Source: Elmis aenea
Lineage: Eukaryota; Arthropoda; Insecta; Coleoptera; Elmidae
Length of the DNA stretch: 64,000 bases
Direction of reading: 5' to 3'
Assembly: GCA_947652605.1 (NCBI GenBank)
Contig: OX393579.1
Location: 45,328,970 to 45,392,969, forward strand
Shown here: positions 36,514-46,340 of the stretch, one piece after another
Numbering within the stretch: the first letter of the stretch is position 1
How the letters are laid out: each line of letters begins with the position of its first letter
Notes under the pieces: model-generated
What the model was told of the DNA's origin: nothing
Seen by the model: the letters and a program-made list of their open reading frames with translations, nothing else
The model's database searches: none
Program-made: the position numbers and the translations under genes

Positions 36514-37046
36514 CTGTTTTATACTATACTATTTTTTCGTTTAAGAAAATCGTATACGATTTTTGATACAAAAATTTCGTTCAAGAATTTAGCATGGAAA
36601 ATATGAACCATTTACATTGTACTATTTTTTGGTACGAAAACTTCAATATATTTTGGTTACTTTTAAGTAACTTTTATCATATTTTGTTGGCACCTTGAGT
36701 AACCATGTCAAATGTTCAATTTGATCACAGAACAGAAAGCGAATCATTTTCAAATTTAACATATTCTACATATTTATTCCTACAAAATAAATTGTGAGGG
36801 ATTATAACGGTAATAAGTAGTATTTAACATCGTTTGATTGTTTCAGTTAACCTAACCCACAAATGACATGCGGTCAGTTACATTTACAGTGGAATACGCA
36901 TGCGCCCATGCTAAAATTGGACGCATTTAGTGCAGGTAGTAATTTTGTACGAATTTTTCGTTCAAGATTTTTAATTTCTGATTAACACCGTACTAGAAAA
37001 TCGTATACGATTTTCTTAAACGAAAAAATAGTATAGTATAAAACAG
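36514..37046. mobile_element. 533-bp MITE with ~50-bp inverted ends
   Basis: Both ends carry CTGTTTTATACTATACTATT leading to AAATCGTATACGATTTT. Arms of about 48 bp are almost perfect. The interior has a second inverted pair around TTTCGTTCAAGA. Family not recognised and no clear target duplication. It directly abuts the hAT at 36505. Confidence 0.75.
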
Positions 37047-38784
37047 ACTTTAATCCAAAGTTACGAGAAAAAAAAACGGTAATAAGATAAAAATATGTAG
37101 TTTAAGTAGAAATGTAGTCTATGATGAGGTCTATAATAATTCCTAATAAGATTTTTTTGTAAACTTTGTTATCACGAAATTTAAAAAAATCAAACTTCAA
37201 GAGATGGATTATCTAGCTCTGGAATAATTTTCTGGTTTTGAGGATGATAAAGATTAAAACTTCATTTTCCTTGGTAAATTTTTGCATGCCAATTTTCTCA
37301 TTTAAAAAAATCAGTGTGTGCTAAGATGTAGATACAAATATTACTTATTCCCAATAACTAGCCGCACGCCTATTGTCTCGTTGTCTTGAGGGACCTCAAA
37401 AATTACATAACAAAGACATAGTGTGCCCCTAAAAATTTTGTGAACGTTTAAAAAGTATATGTTTCGCACCCCGGCAAGAACAGTGCGAAAACTCCATAAA
37501 TTGACGATTTTAAAGTTGGAACGTGTACAGTTGGCCTCCATCCTCCATGTGTTAAAAAAGCTCTATTTTTGCTGTACCTATTGCGACTATTTGGACCCCG
37601 TTTGAAACACCGCTTCTTTTTAATATCACAAAATACATTTGCATAAATGGCCTTATAACAATTTGCGCCCAGGGCCTCAAAGAAACATATTCAGCTGCTG
37701 AAAACGGGTTCAAAAATGGATAATAATTTGCAAACAAAACTATTATAACATTTTTTTAAACTTGTTTAGGCTAAAAATAACTACACAAAACTTGGTCCAA
37801 TAAGACTTTGTTCTTACTTAGAAGGTGTTATTTGACCTAAAATTTGGTTTGTTTGCCATATATGGCGCAGTCTGATATTTAGTAACAATGCGAAATTTTG
37901 CGACTTTCCTCTCGCGTTTTTCTTTTGTTAATTTGGTGTAAAACTTTTGTCGTGTGCGTTTTTCCATTGGATGCGAAAAGAAATGACAAGTCACAGCTTG
38001 TCTATGTAGTACAATCCTTTCACGTTGTTTGTCTTATTAACTAAGACGTGATTGAGTTTAGAATTATTGTTTTAAAAAGTAAAAAATTTTACAGTTACTT
38101 GCTGTTTATTGCTCGGTAAAAGTCATGATTCATTTGTAGTATTGCGGTTTCTTAAATAATAAGAATATATTAGCATACAAATATGTTTGCGTTGCGTTTA
38201 TAAGTATTGTTAAAACCCGTTGATCTACTTCTGATTATCGTTGATTGGTTTTGTACTGGATTATTATGACCTTTGTTGCAAGTGAAGAGCAATTTATTTG
38301 CTTCGCCGAGTTTCATGAAGGTCAGATCTTCTAATTGTTCCATAATTGCTGCAAAAGTTGTGCGGAAATTACTCACTGCATTAGCTGATAGGCTTTATTT
38401 TTATCGCAGTTTTACGTAGTAAATTTTTTGCTGTTACTGCAACCGTTACTTGAATAAATTTAAGATAATTTAAATATATAATTGCCTACCGTTGCAATTA
38501 ATTTCTATAACAAAAATGATAACATCTGCTCTCCCTGTGTCGCGATTTAAACTATCAGCGGAGACCTTTGCGTTCTTTAGTCTTTTTAAGTACAAATTAA
38601 TTGTAGCTTCCAGGTTATTTTAAAAAGTAACGTAGGCGAATGGTTGCGAAAGAATTTTTAGTGAGTTTAAACTGGATCGCGAAGAAATGATCGTGGAATC
38701 TAATCAAAAATACGTAGCTGTCGGTTATGTTCCGCCACTTTAATTTTTTAATGAGTGCCAAATGTTGGTCTGATTTATATTTTG
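37047..38784. other. Intron sequence, nothing recognised
   Basis: Three short minus-strand frames between 37340 and 38380 lack splice context or family motifs. Confidence 0.45.
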
Positions 38785-39139
38785 TTACTAGCGTAGTGAC
38801 CCGGCTTCGCTCGGTGAATTTTTTTATCAATCACAGACTACTCGCGCTTCGCGCTCGCGCCCGGTGGAAGTTTTTGACCTTTTGAGAATTTTGGATCTTT
38901 TGGGAATTTTTGTATCTATTGAGAATTTTTGTATCTATTGAGAATTTTGAAACTTTTGTGATATTTGGATCTTTTAGAAATTTTGGTTCTTTTGGGAATT
39001 TTTGGAACTTTTGGGAATTCTTATATAGCCTTCCTTGGTCCTATAGATTGTCCTATAGATTGTCTGTGCCAAATTTGGTCAGGATCGGATGAATGGTATA
39101 GGAATGCATAAAGGACAAACAAACACATTCATTTTTATA
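38785..39139 (+). repeat. Dispersed repeat with CCCGGCTTCGCTCGG start
   Basis: TAGCGTAGTGACCCGGCTTCG, then GCGCTTCGCGCTCGCGCCC, a run of imperfect 18-22 bp units of the type GGGAATTTTTGGAACTTTT, a constant stretch (GTGCCAAATTTGGTCAGGAT) and a tail ACAAACAAACACATTCATTTT then TATATA. Repeats of this look occur in many arthropods; the class was not settled. An inverted copy is at 43065-43350. Confidence 0.75.
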
Positions 39140-40617
39140 TACAGGGTGTCTCAGCCAAGACGAATTATTCGATAGCTCTGTTATCAGTTATAATATTTAA
39201 AAAAGTTCAATATAAAAGTTGTTTGTAATCATTTACTACATAACCTAAAATTATTTTCAACTGTACACAGTGTTTTGTTTTTGCGCTCTGATACCAAACA
39301 TAGTTTTTTTATATAGAACACCCTGTATATTTTGTAATTTTTGGATGTAAAATTAAATTCTCTTTCAAAAATATTATAGGTTATTTATGTCTAAAACTAA
39401 CCGTTTTTGAGTTATTGACGTTTTTTTGAAAATTTTGACAGATGCAGACCTTTATAAAAATATTTATATTTATTAACATAACAACACTAGAGCAATTTAC
39501 TCTCGCAATTTATTAGACAATAGTGTCATAGTGATTGTTGATTGGTTAAACTTTTAAAATAATATACAGGGTGTTCGTTTTACTCGGTCCATTTCGCTAA
39601 ACTTTAAACGCATGTAAGTAATTTTTTTTAAATGGAACACCCTATATATTTTTACATTTTCTTGTAGAAAATTTTATTATCTTTCAAAGTTATTAAGCAT
39701 GTTTTATGTCTAAATATAATATTTTTGAAGTTATTTCGTTTCTTATGATTATTTGCGAGTATTTTACCTAAAATATCGGTAGTACCCTTTGAAAAATCAA
39801 AACAGTTTGTATGAACTGTCAACCAAAACACTTAATCGGCACAATTTTCACTATTATGCCACTAAAAATCCATATTTTTTAAGAACTGTAGATACACAGC
39901 ATTCTGGTGTTATTTGCTGCCATTTATGCTGTTAATCTACAACTTTTAAAAGAATATGGATTTTTAGTGGCATGATAGTTTAAATTGTGCCGATTAATTG
40001 TTCTGGTTGACAGTTCATACAAATTGTTTTGAATTTTCAAACGCTACTACCGATATTTTAGGTAAAACACTCGCAAATAATCATAAGAAACGATATAACT
40101 CCAAAAATATTATATTTAGACATAAAACATGCTTAATAACTTTGAAAGATAATTAAATTTTCTACAAGAAAATGTAAAAATATATAGGGTGTTCCATTTT
40201 AAAAAAATGGCTTACATGCGTTTAAAGTTTAGCGAAATGGACCGAGTAAAACGAACACCCTGTATATTATTTTAAAAGTTTAACCAATCAACAATCACTA
40301 TGACACTATTGTCTAATAAATTGCGAGAGTAAATTGCTCTAGTGTTGTTATGTTAATAAATATAAATATTTTTATAAAGGTCTGCATCTGTCAAAATTTT
40401 CAAAAAAACGTCAATAANNNNNNNNNNNNNNNNNNNNNNNNNNNNNNNNNNNNNNNNNNNNNNNNNNNNNNNNNNNNNNNNNNNNNNNNNNNNNNNNNNN
40501 NNNNNNNNNNNNNNNNNNNNNNNNNNNNNNNNNNNNNNNNNNNNNNNNNNNNNNNNNNNNNNNNNNNNNNNNNNNNNNNNNNNNNNNNNNNNNNNNNNNN
40601 NNNNNNNNNNNNNNNNN
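39140..40617. mobile_element. Palindromic IS630-like element (family B) ending in gap
   Basis: Starts TACAGGGTGTCTCAGCCAAG inside the TATATA tail of the preceding repeat. From about 39420 to 39866 the sequence is matched inverted at about 39955-40417, nearly base for base, with a roughly 90-bp centre. The outer part of the right arm falls in the gap. Inner motifs GAACACCCTGTATATTT (39327) and TACAGGGTGTTCGTTTTACT (39565) repeat the end sequence inside each arm. Confidence 0.85.
40418..40617. other. Assembly gap, 200 N
   Basis: Exactly 200 undetermined bases, placed where the second arm of the palindrome at 39140 should continue. Very likely a placeholder. Confidence 0.95.
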
Positions 40618-40793
40618 GATAATCACCAGTAATAATTGACTTCATAAATTTTACAAAATCTTTCGCCTAACGAAAAAATTCCGTTTACAGCACCAAAATG
40701 ACCCAGTTTAAAAAAAATCTGGTCCCTGAGATCATCCCACCTCGATTAATTGTTTTTTGAAAAATAAGCCAAAAAAAAAACTATTATACAGGG

Positions 40794-41238
40794 CAGAGCT
40801 GGGCAAAGCACCGACCCTAAGTGCTTAAAGCACCGAGCATTCAAGCACTTGTGTAAGTGCTTGATCTAATTAAGCAGTAAGTACTTTGGTTTTTAAAAAT
40901 GCTGAAAAGCATCAAGCACTGACCAAAGTGCTTAAAAAAATTAAGCAGCAAGCATTGAGCATTTTGGAAATGCTTAAGAGAAATTTAAAATTTAAACAGT
41001 CTTGTAGCATACATGTTAAGGATTAAATACTATGCAGTAAGCATTATAAATTAAAAAAATGCTTATTAAGCACTGTCTTTCTAAAGTGCTTAATAAGTAG
41101 CAAGTGTTCATAAAAAGGCTTGGTGCTCTAAGCATCGAGCATCTGTTTTAGAAAGTGCTCCAAGCATTGTGCTCGAAGCATTAAAAGTGCTTACAAAATT
41201 ATTGCAAGTAGTAAGCATTCAAGCATTGCCCAGCTCTG
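40794..41238. mobile_element. 445-bp hAT MITE built of AAGCAC/AGTGCTT words
   Basis: Perfect 8-bp duplication ATACAGGG (40786-40793 and 41239-41246). Ends CAGAGCTGGGCAAAGCAC and, inverted, CAGAGCTGGGCAATGCTT. Almost the whole interior consists of short AAGCACT, AGTGCTTAA and GAGCATT words on both strands. The target is the tip of an IS630-like end. Confidence 0.9.
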
Positions 41239-41417
41239 ATACAGGGTTAGGTCAAGGTTCTGGAACGGTCAATTGTATTGGTTATTTTCAAACTCATTTT
41301 TTGAAATTCAGTTTAAATATATGATCAAAAATAAAGAATTTATTGATATTTCAATTTTTTTTTCATTACTGAATTAGCAGGATATGACCTTAATTTGATT
41401 TTGTTAAGTGAAACACC

Positions 41418-41935
41418 CTGTCAACCACTTTCATAGCGTTTGTCTGTAGTGTTCATGAAAATGGAAAATCAAGAGTATTCAAACACGAATATTTTGAACT
41501 TATTTTATATTCTTGGAGAATGTCACAAGATTATTGAAAGAACTTGCCGTGTGTTCAGTGAGAGGTATTCTCATTTGACTGTAATGACCAGATAGAAATT
41601 TCAACGAATAAAATCAATTTTTTTGCAATCTAAAAGAGTGAAATCTGCTAGTAGTCGACCTAAGGGCAGGACAAATAATGAAACTAATGAAGTTAACATC
41701 CTGGGATATTTTAATGACCATCGTTAGCGGTCAATTCGATTGGCAGCGCAATACTCGGGTTTAGCATACTATGCTGTACAAGCTACATTAAAAATGCACA
41801 ACTATTCGTTCGCACTTTCAATAATCTTCTGATATTGTCCATGAATGTAAAGTAAATTCAAAATATCCGTTTGAATACTCTTGATTTTCCATTTTCATGA
41901 ACACTACAGACAAACGCGATAAAAGTGGTTGACAG
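41418..41935. mobile_element. IS630-like palindrome with transposase start in the arms
   Basis: Left arm 41418-41525 (CTGTCAACCACTTTCATAGC...TTCATGAAAATGGAAAATC) is repeated inverted at about 41838-41935. The arm includes the ATG and first codons of the transposase reading frame at 41461. The outer limits are unclear: ACACCCTG precedes the left arm, and no matching tip follows the right one. Confidence 0.7.
41461..41832 (+). pseudogene. IS630/mariner-like transposase N-terminus
   Basis: A frame from ATG at 41461 reads MENQEYSNTNILNLFYILGE, then ERTCRVFSERYSHLTVMTR, and further KGRTNNETNEVNILGYFNDH and SIRLAAQYSGLAYYAVQATL before TGA at 41830. This is the helix-turn-helix region of the transposase type common in insects (RxFxxRYP...RRxFxRI, then GRPR-like linker, SIRxxAxxxGxS). 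Two in-frame TAG stops (41593, 41725) and loss of the whole catalytic domain make it dead. Confidence 0.75.
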
Positions 41936-42416
41936 TTATTAATATTGGTAAATTTGTTGACGTTTCCAAGGCCTACTATTTAAAAATGTTTCAATTTCTC
42001 CCAACTTTATCAAAAATTCTTAATAACTCGAAAATTATTGCAGATAGGTATAGGAAACGCTAATACAGATTGATGCAGAATTTAATTTTGCATGATAAAA
42101 TGAAAAAAAAGGGCAATTTATTTGAAATAAACGAGTGTTACTGGTCTGAAGTTGTATTAAAAGGAAATTAAATTTTGGACACCCTGTGAGTAATGCACCG
42201 ATTGGAAAAATTCCTCCATGAACTCCAAGGTTTCTTCTATGCATAGTCGAAATTTAAGGGTTTTCTCTTTAAAAATGGCGGCGGTAGATAATATTAAACA
42301 TCACAATGAAAATCTTTTTTTTTTAAGTCCAAAAATCTAAAAAACGCCTGCACTTAGGTATAGAGAATGCTATTGAAAGTCCCTCTAATATAATGTGTTA
42401 AATCCAAATCTATACA

Positions 42417-43064
42417 TACGGGATGTTAACCACCAGCCGTGAACATAGGGAATTAACATTGGTTTTAACTGTTTTTCGGATTCCTGCTCCCCAATTGAAT
42501 TTATATTAAAATTAATGGCAACAATAGAAAGATAAAATTATTACGCATCATTTGAGACCATTAATAAGCTTTAATTTTTAATATTTAGTTTATAATTAAT
42601 ATTTTAAAATTGGATTAATTTTACAAATATAAGTGGCCATGACTGTCAATCTGACATTAGTTTTCATTAATTTTTTTTATTATCTGTCAATTTTTAAATC
42701 AGCGAGTTATTTCTTTAACTATTAAAACTCTTCCTCTATTATAGTTTTTTTTTCATTTTAATCAAAATCGTTAAAGAAATAACTCACTGATTTAAAAATT
42801 GACAATAAAAAAAATTAATGAAAACTAATGTCAGATTGACAGATGGCTACTTATATTTGTAAAATTAATCCAATTTTAAAATATTAATTATAAAAATATT
42901 AAACATTTAAAGCTTATTAATGGTCTCAAATGATGCGTAATAATTTGATATTTCTATTGTTGCCATTAATTTTAATATAAATTCAATTGGGGAGCAGGAA
43001 TCCGAAAAACAGTTAAAACCAATGTTAATTCCCTATGTTCACGGCTGGTGGTTAACACCCGGTA
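42417..43064. mobile_element. 648-bp fold-back element, ~300-bp arms
   Basis: Ends TACGGGATGTTAACCACCAG and, inverted, TACCGGGTGTTAACCACCAG. Arms (42417-42722 and 42772-43064) are nearly identical, around a 50-bp AT-rich centre. No coding content. The right end sits in the TATA tail of the repeat at 43065. Confidence 0.88.
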
Positions 43065-43350
43065 TATAAAAATGAATGTATGTATGTTTGTATGTTTGTA
43101 TGTCCTTTATGCATTCCTATACCATTCATCCTATCCTGACCAAATTTAGCACAGACAATCTATAGGACCATGGGAAAAAGATAGGCTATATAAGAATTCC
43201 CAAAAAATCCAAAAATTCCCAAAAGTTCCAAAATTCCCAAAACATTCAAAATTCACAAAAGTTTCAAAATTCTCAATAGATACAAAAATTCCCAAAAGAT
43301 CAAAAATTCTCAAAAACTCAAAAACGTCCGCCGGGCGCGATTAGTACGTA
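43065..43350 (-). repeat. Dispersed repeat, inverted copy of 38785-39139
   Basis: TATAAAAATGAATGTATGTA tail, constant part ATCCTATCCTGACCAAATTT, then CCAAAAATTCCC-type units and CCGGGCGCG at the far end. Order and sequence mirror 38785-39139. Confidence 0.75.
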
Positions 43351-44142
43351 ATAAAAAATAGCCCATTGTATTTGAAATAAGAAAGTAGACGTCAACTTTC
43401 GGTATTTCCGGAAGTGTCGCCATATTGAAAATATTTTCAATGAACAGATCAGATGCCATTATGGTCATAACCAAAATTTCAGATCAGAACCCTATTTCAT
43501 TCTTCATATATTTTTAATGCCTGGTCCCAATCAATCACCCTGTATAGCTACTTAAGCTTAAGAGCTGGTGGTAAAGCGCTGAGGCGTCTCTTAGGGGTCA
43601 AAATTGTGTGAGCGTCAAATTATGAAATACAAATACTCAAGACGAACAAAAGCCACATTTTGGAACATTTTCCAAACAAAAACAAGCAACGACTTCAGTG
43701 CAATACACGAGCAAAAACCGAAAATCCGCTACGTGAAACAGGCCGTTGATTTTGGGCTTAATCGCAAATAAAGCTAATCATAACTGTTAGGATTTATAAA
43801 AATTCTTCAAGATCCCCAACGTCGATCTGATTCATATCATAATTACCGCTAATATGAATTCTTGAGCAAAAAACTTGATTACCAATAAAATGACTTTTTT
43901 TTATCTATTAGGGACTGATATTAAGGCCATGATCGAGTCTTTTACCGATGTAAATGAACGTTTAAGTCCAATAACAGTTAACAAAAAATAATTACTAAAC
44001 ATCCTTCATCCTGCGTGTAATTACTAATCTCAAGTAAATAGGAAGTTAATCGTCGCGCAAGAAATGCAAAAGCAAATTTATACGAGACTGTCACATATTT
44101 CATTCAGTGCTGGGCAATAAAAAAATTTAATGAGCTACTTAC
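43351..44142. other. Intron sequence before the TM1-TM2 exon donor
   Basis: Holds one isolated IS630-like tip (CAATCACCCTGTATA, ending near 43552) without a matching left end. Otherwise nothing. Confidence 0.45.
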
Positions 44143-44436
44143 CGATGGCGAAGCAAGGAGCCGGGCTGATTTTTCCCGCAGCTTGGGTTATGCAAAGCAA
44201 AACATCGCCCACGAGAAGGCAAGCCACGTGGTTGGTTTGGCATCTCCAGTGGAGTACGTGGTGACTTGCTGGCAAGAAGCAACCGGCGGCCAATGTAGCG
44301 GCCAAAAATATGGCGCTTAAGGCAAGGCCGATAGGATATAATGTAAATCTCAAATCTGATTTCGAGTTTTCAGATGTGGTGGGTATCACTGAGGAAGGCA
44401 CCAAGTGGTGGCATGTGAAAATGCTGGCGGAGCGAC
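44143..44436 (-). CDS. Methuselah-like GPCR, exon with TM1 and TM2
   Basis: This 294-bp exon starts after a T-rich acceptor (TTTTTTTTTCAG|GTCGC) and ends ATCG|GTAAGT. Its incoming phase completes the Gly codon begun at 63705. It encodes about 97 residues: the end of the ectodomain with a last cysteine (IFTCHHLVPSS), a linker, then TM1 (TLYPIGLALSAIFLAATLAA), the loop PASHHVLHWRCQT, and TM2 (HVACLLVGDVLLCITQ). The HHVLHWRCQT stretch after TM1 and the LLVGD in TM2 are typical of the Mth-like family. It closes with APCFAI, whose Cys is probably the conserved one at the top of TM3 (family knowledge). It leaves with phase 1, which fits the exon at 10523. This is the clearest protein-coding exon in the window. 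Confidence 0.88.
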
Positions 44437-45466
44437 CTGAAAAAAAAAGAACAGATAAATAACATTTTCACACCACCCTGTCTTATGAATAATCCTATCT
44501 TATCTACGAAATGTAATGCAGTTAAAATTACAAAATAAGTCAGAATTTATCTTGGATGTTGTTTTGTAATTGCCGTTTATAACCGTTAATTATTAAAATG
44601 CTTTGTAATGGTCTATGAATTTAATCAAAATGCAGCACATACCTAAACGTTTATTGTTTCATTGGACTTTAGAATTATAAGGTATGTTTATTAATTTCTG
44701 TTTCATAAATATCGAAATGTAGGTACTAACCAGTGGCGTAGTTAGAGTTTGTGCAACCAGGGGCGGTCCATGAGTTTGTCGCCCTTCTCAATAAGGGTTG
44801 CCAACTTTTGATTTTTCCAAACGCAAATAAAGATCGACACAAAAAAAAGTGAGAGGTAAGAAAGATTGCGCCGGAGCCGATTTTTTTTTATTAGTTTTAT
44901 ATATTTAAACGTGTTTTATATGCCTGTCAAACTGCACTAATTATCGCCCACTTAGGCCAGTCGCGCACGACCAATATTTTTACTACGTACCTACTTAAAA
45001 AACCTCCCAACAATAATTGTATTTACATACGGATAATGGAAAATCGTCATTACACACTGTTTTTAGCGCCTTATGATTAGGAAGTTAACTTATTATTGTT
45101 CGAAACTTTTATACAAAAAATTAGACGAATGTTATCGCTATACGACGATGGTTAACATAGAAAAGGATTGATACCTCAAACCAAATGTTTGCAATAGAAC
45201 GGAAGTGAAAAATCACTTTTACAATAGAGTTTAAGACTGCATGGAATTTAATGTCTAAAATAAATTAAATGTTTTGTAATTGTATTGAATGGTTGGTACT
45301 CTATCATGAATTTTATTACTTGGAATTTCTGTCGTTACAAGGGGGCGGGTTTTCAGTGTAGCCAGATCGACTAGCCCGTTTTACTTTCTAACTTCGATAA
45401 GAATTCCTTTTTTAATGTAAATTTTTCATTGAAACTAGCGCTAGTGCCAGCACTGATTATTATATC

Positions 45467-46340
45467 GGTAATCTATGCTTGTAAGGGACCGGAAATCTGA
45501 AGTTGCAGCGACTAGCACTGACAGCGTCAACTTCCATAAAAGGTTTGCAGCCCACTATACACTACCGCTTAATAAAGTCTATGTGTTTATAGCTGGGGTT
45601 GGTTTATGCATAATGGTATGATTAATTTGTTGTTTTATTCAGTGTTTTAATAAGTTATTTCAATTTTTCACTTCGTAACTAAACAGCTGTTTTATTGCAG
45701 GAGTTTTTATAACTTATTTCAATTTTTAACTAAACATTTGTTTAGCCAGCCCATGTCATTGTTATAAGCAGGGCATGAAACCGGTTTTTTAAACCGGTTT
45801 AAAAAACCGGTTAACCTTTATTTTTTGTCCAAAATTGTGATTTTTAACCGAAACCGAAACCGTTATTTTTAAAGGCAAAAAAAACGGTAACCTTTAACCA
45901 AAATAATAAAAAACCGGTTTTTTAAACATCTCTTTTTAATAAAAATTATTTTGAAAAAATACAAAATCTGTATTAAATGTGATTAGTTTACCAAAAGTAA
46001 TTACTGAATGCTTGATTGTACATATATTATAAAATTATAAATAGATAATATCTTTTTATACTTTGCATTCCAAATCTGAATAATGTTAAAAACCGGTTAA
46101 ATTAACCGGTTTTTTCAAAACCGGTTTTTTACGGAAAAAACCGGTTTTTCAACAAAAACCGTTATAAAAATAAAGTTCTTGAATTCGGTTAACCGTTAAC
46201 CTAATTTTTTTTCGGTTTCCAGCCCTGGTTATAAGGTATTTAAAATTTGAAGTTGCTAACTAAATAGCTGTTCTTTTTTAATATGTAACTTAATAATGGC
46301 AACTAATAAGATTTCCGGTCCCTTACAAGCATAGATTACC
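45467..46340. mobile_element. Class II element, 32-bp TIR, ATTATATC duplication
   Basis: Perfect 32-bp inverted ends beginning GGTAATCTATGCTTGTAAGG and an 8-bp duplication ATTATATC (45459-45466; 46341-46348). The empty site is present in the tandem duplicate near 48446-48455. An 8-bp duplication fits hAT, P or Merlin; the GG start argues against typical hAT. No transposase seen. Confidence 0.85.
45769..46227. mobile_element. 459-bp hAT MITE built of AACCGGTT words
   Basis: Perfect 8-bp duplication GTTATAAG (45761-45768; 46228-46235). Ends CAGGGCATGAAACCG and, inverted, CAGGGCTGGAAACCG. Both flanks of the interior are packed with AACCGGTTTT palindromes, around an AT-rich middle. Confidence 0.9.

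Larger units (their letters stand above)
10524..44142 (-). other. Methuselah-like gene, 33.6-kb intron
   Basis: Interval between the TM1-TM2 exon and the TM3 exon, with donor GTAAGT and acceptor TTTTTTTCAG. The protein reads through continuously across it, so no coding exon is needed inside. It carries hAT, IS630-like, pogo-like and non-LTR fragments, tandem hairpin repeats and long stretches of unremarkable AT-rich sequence. Confidence 0.78.

Noticed and set aside
38910..39092. 60-codon frame rich in Phe and Gly (NFGSFGNFWNFW)
   Set aside because: It translates the tandem GGAATTTTTGG units of a dispersed repeat.
40350..40645. Open frames over the second gap
   Set aside because: Made of undetermined bases within a palindrome arm.
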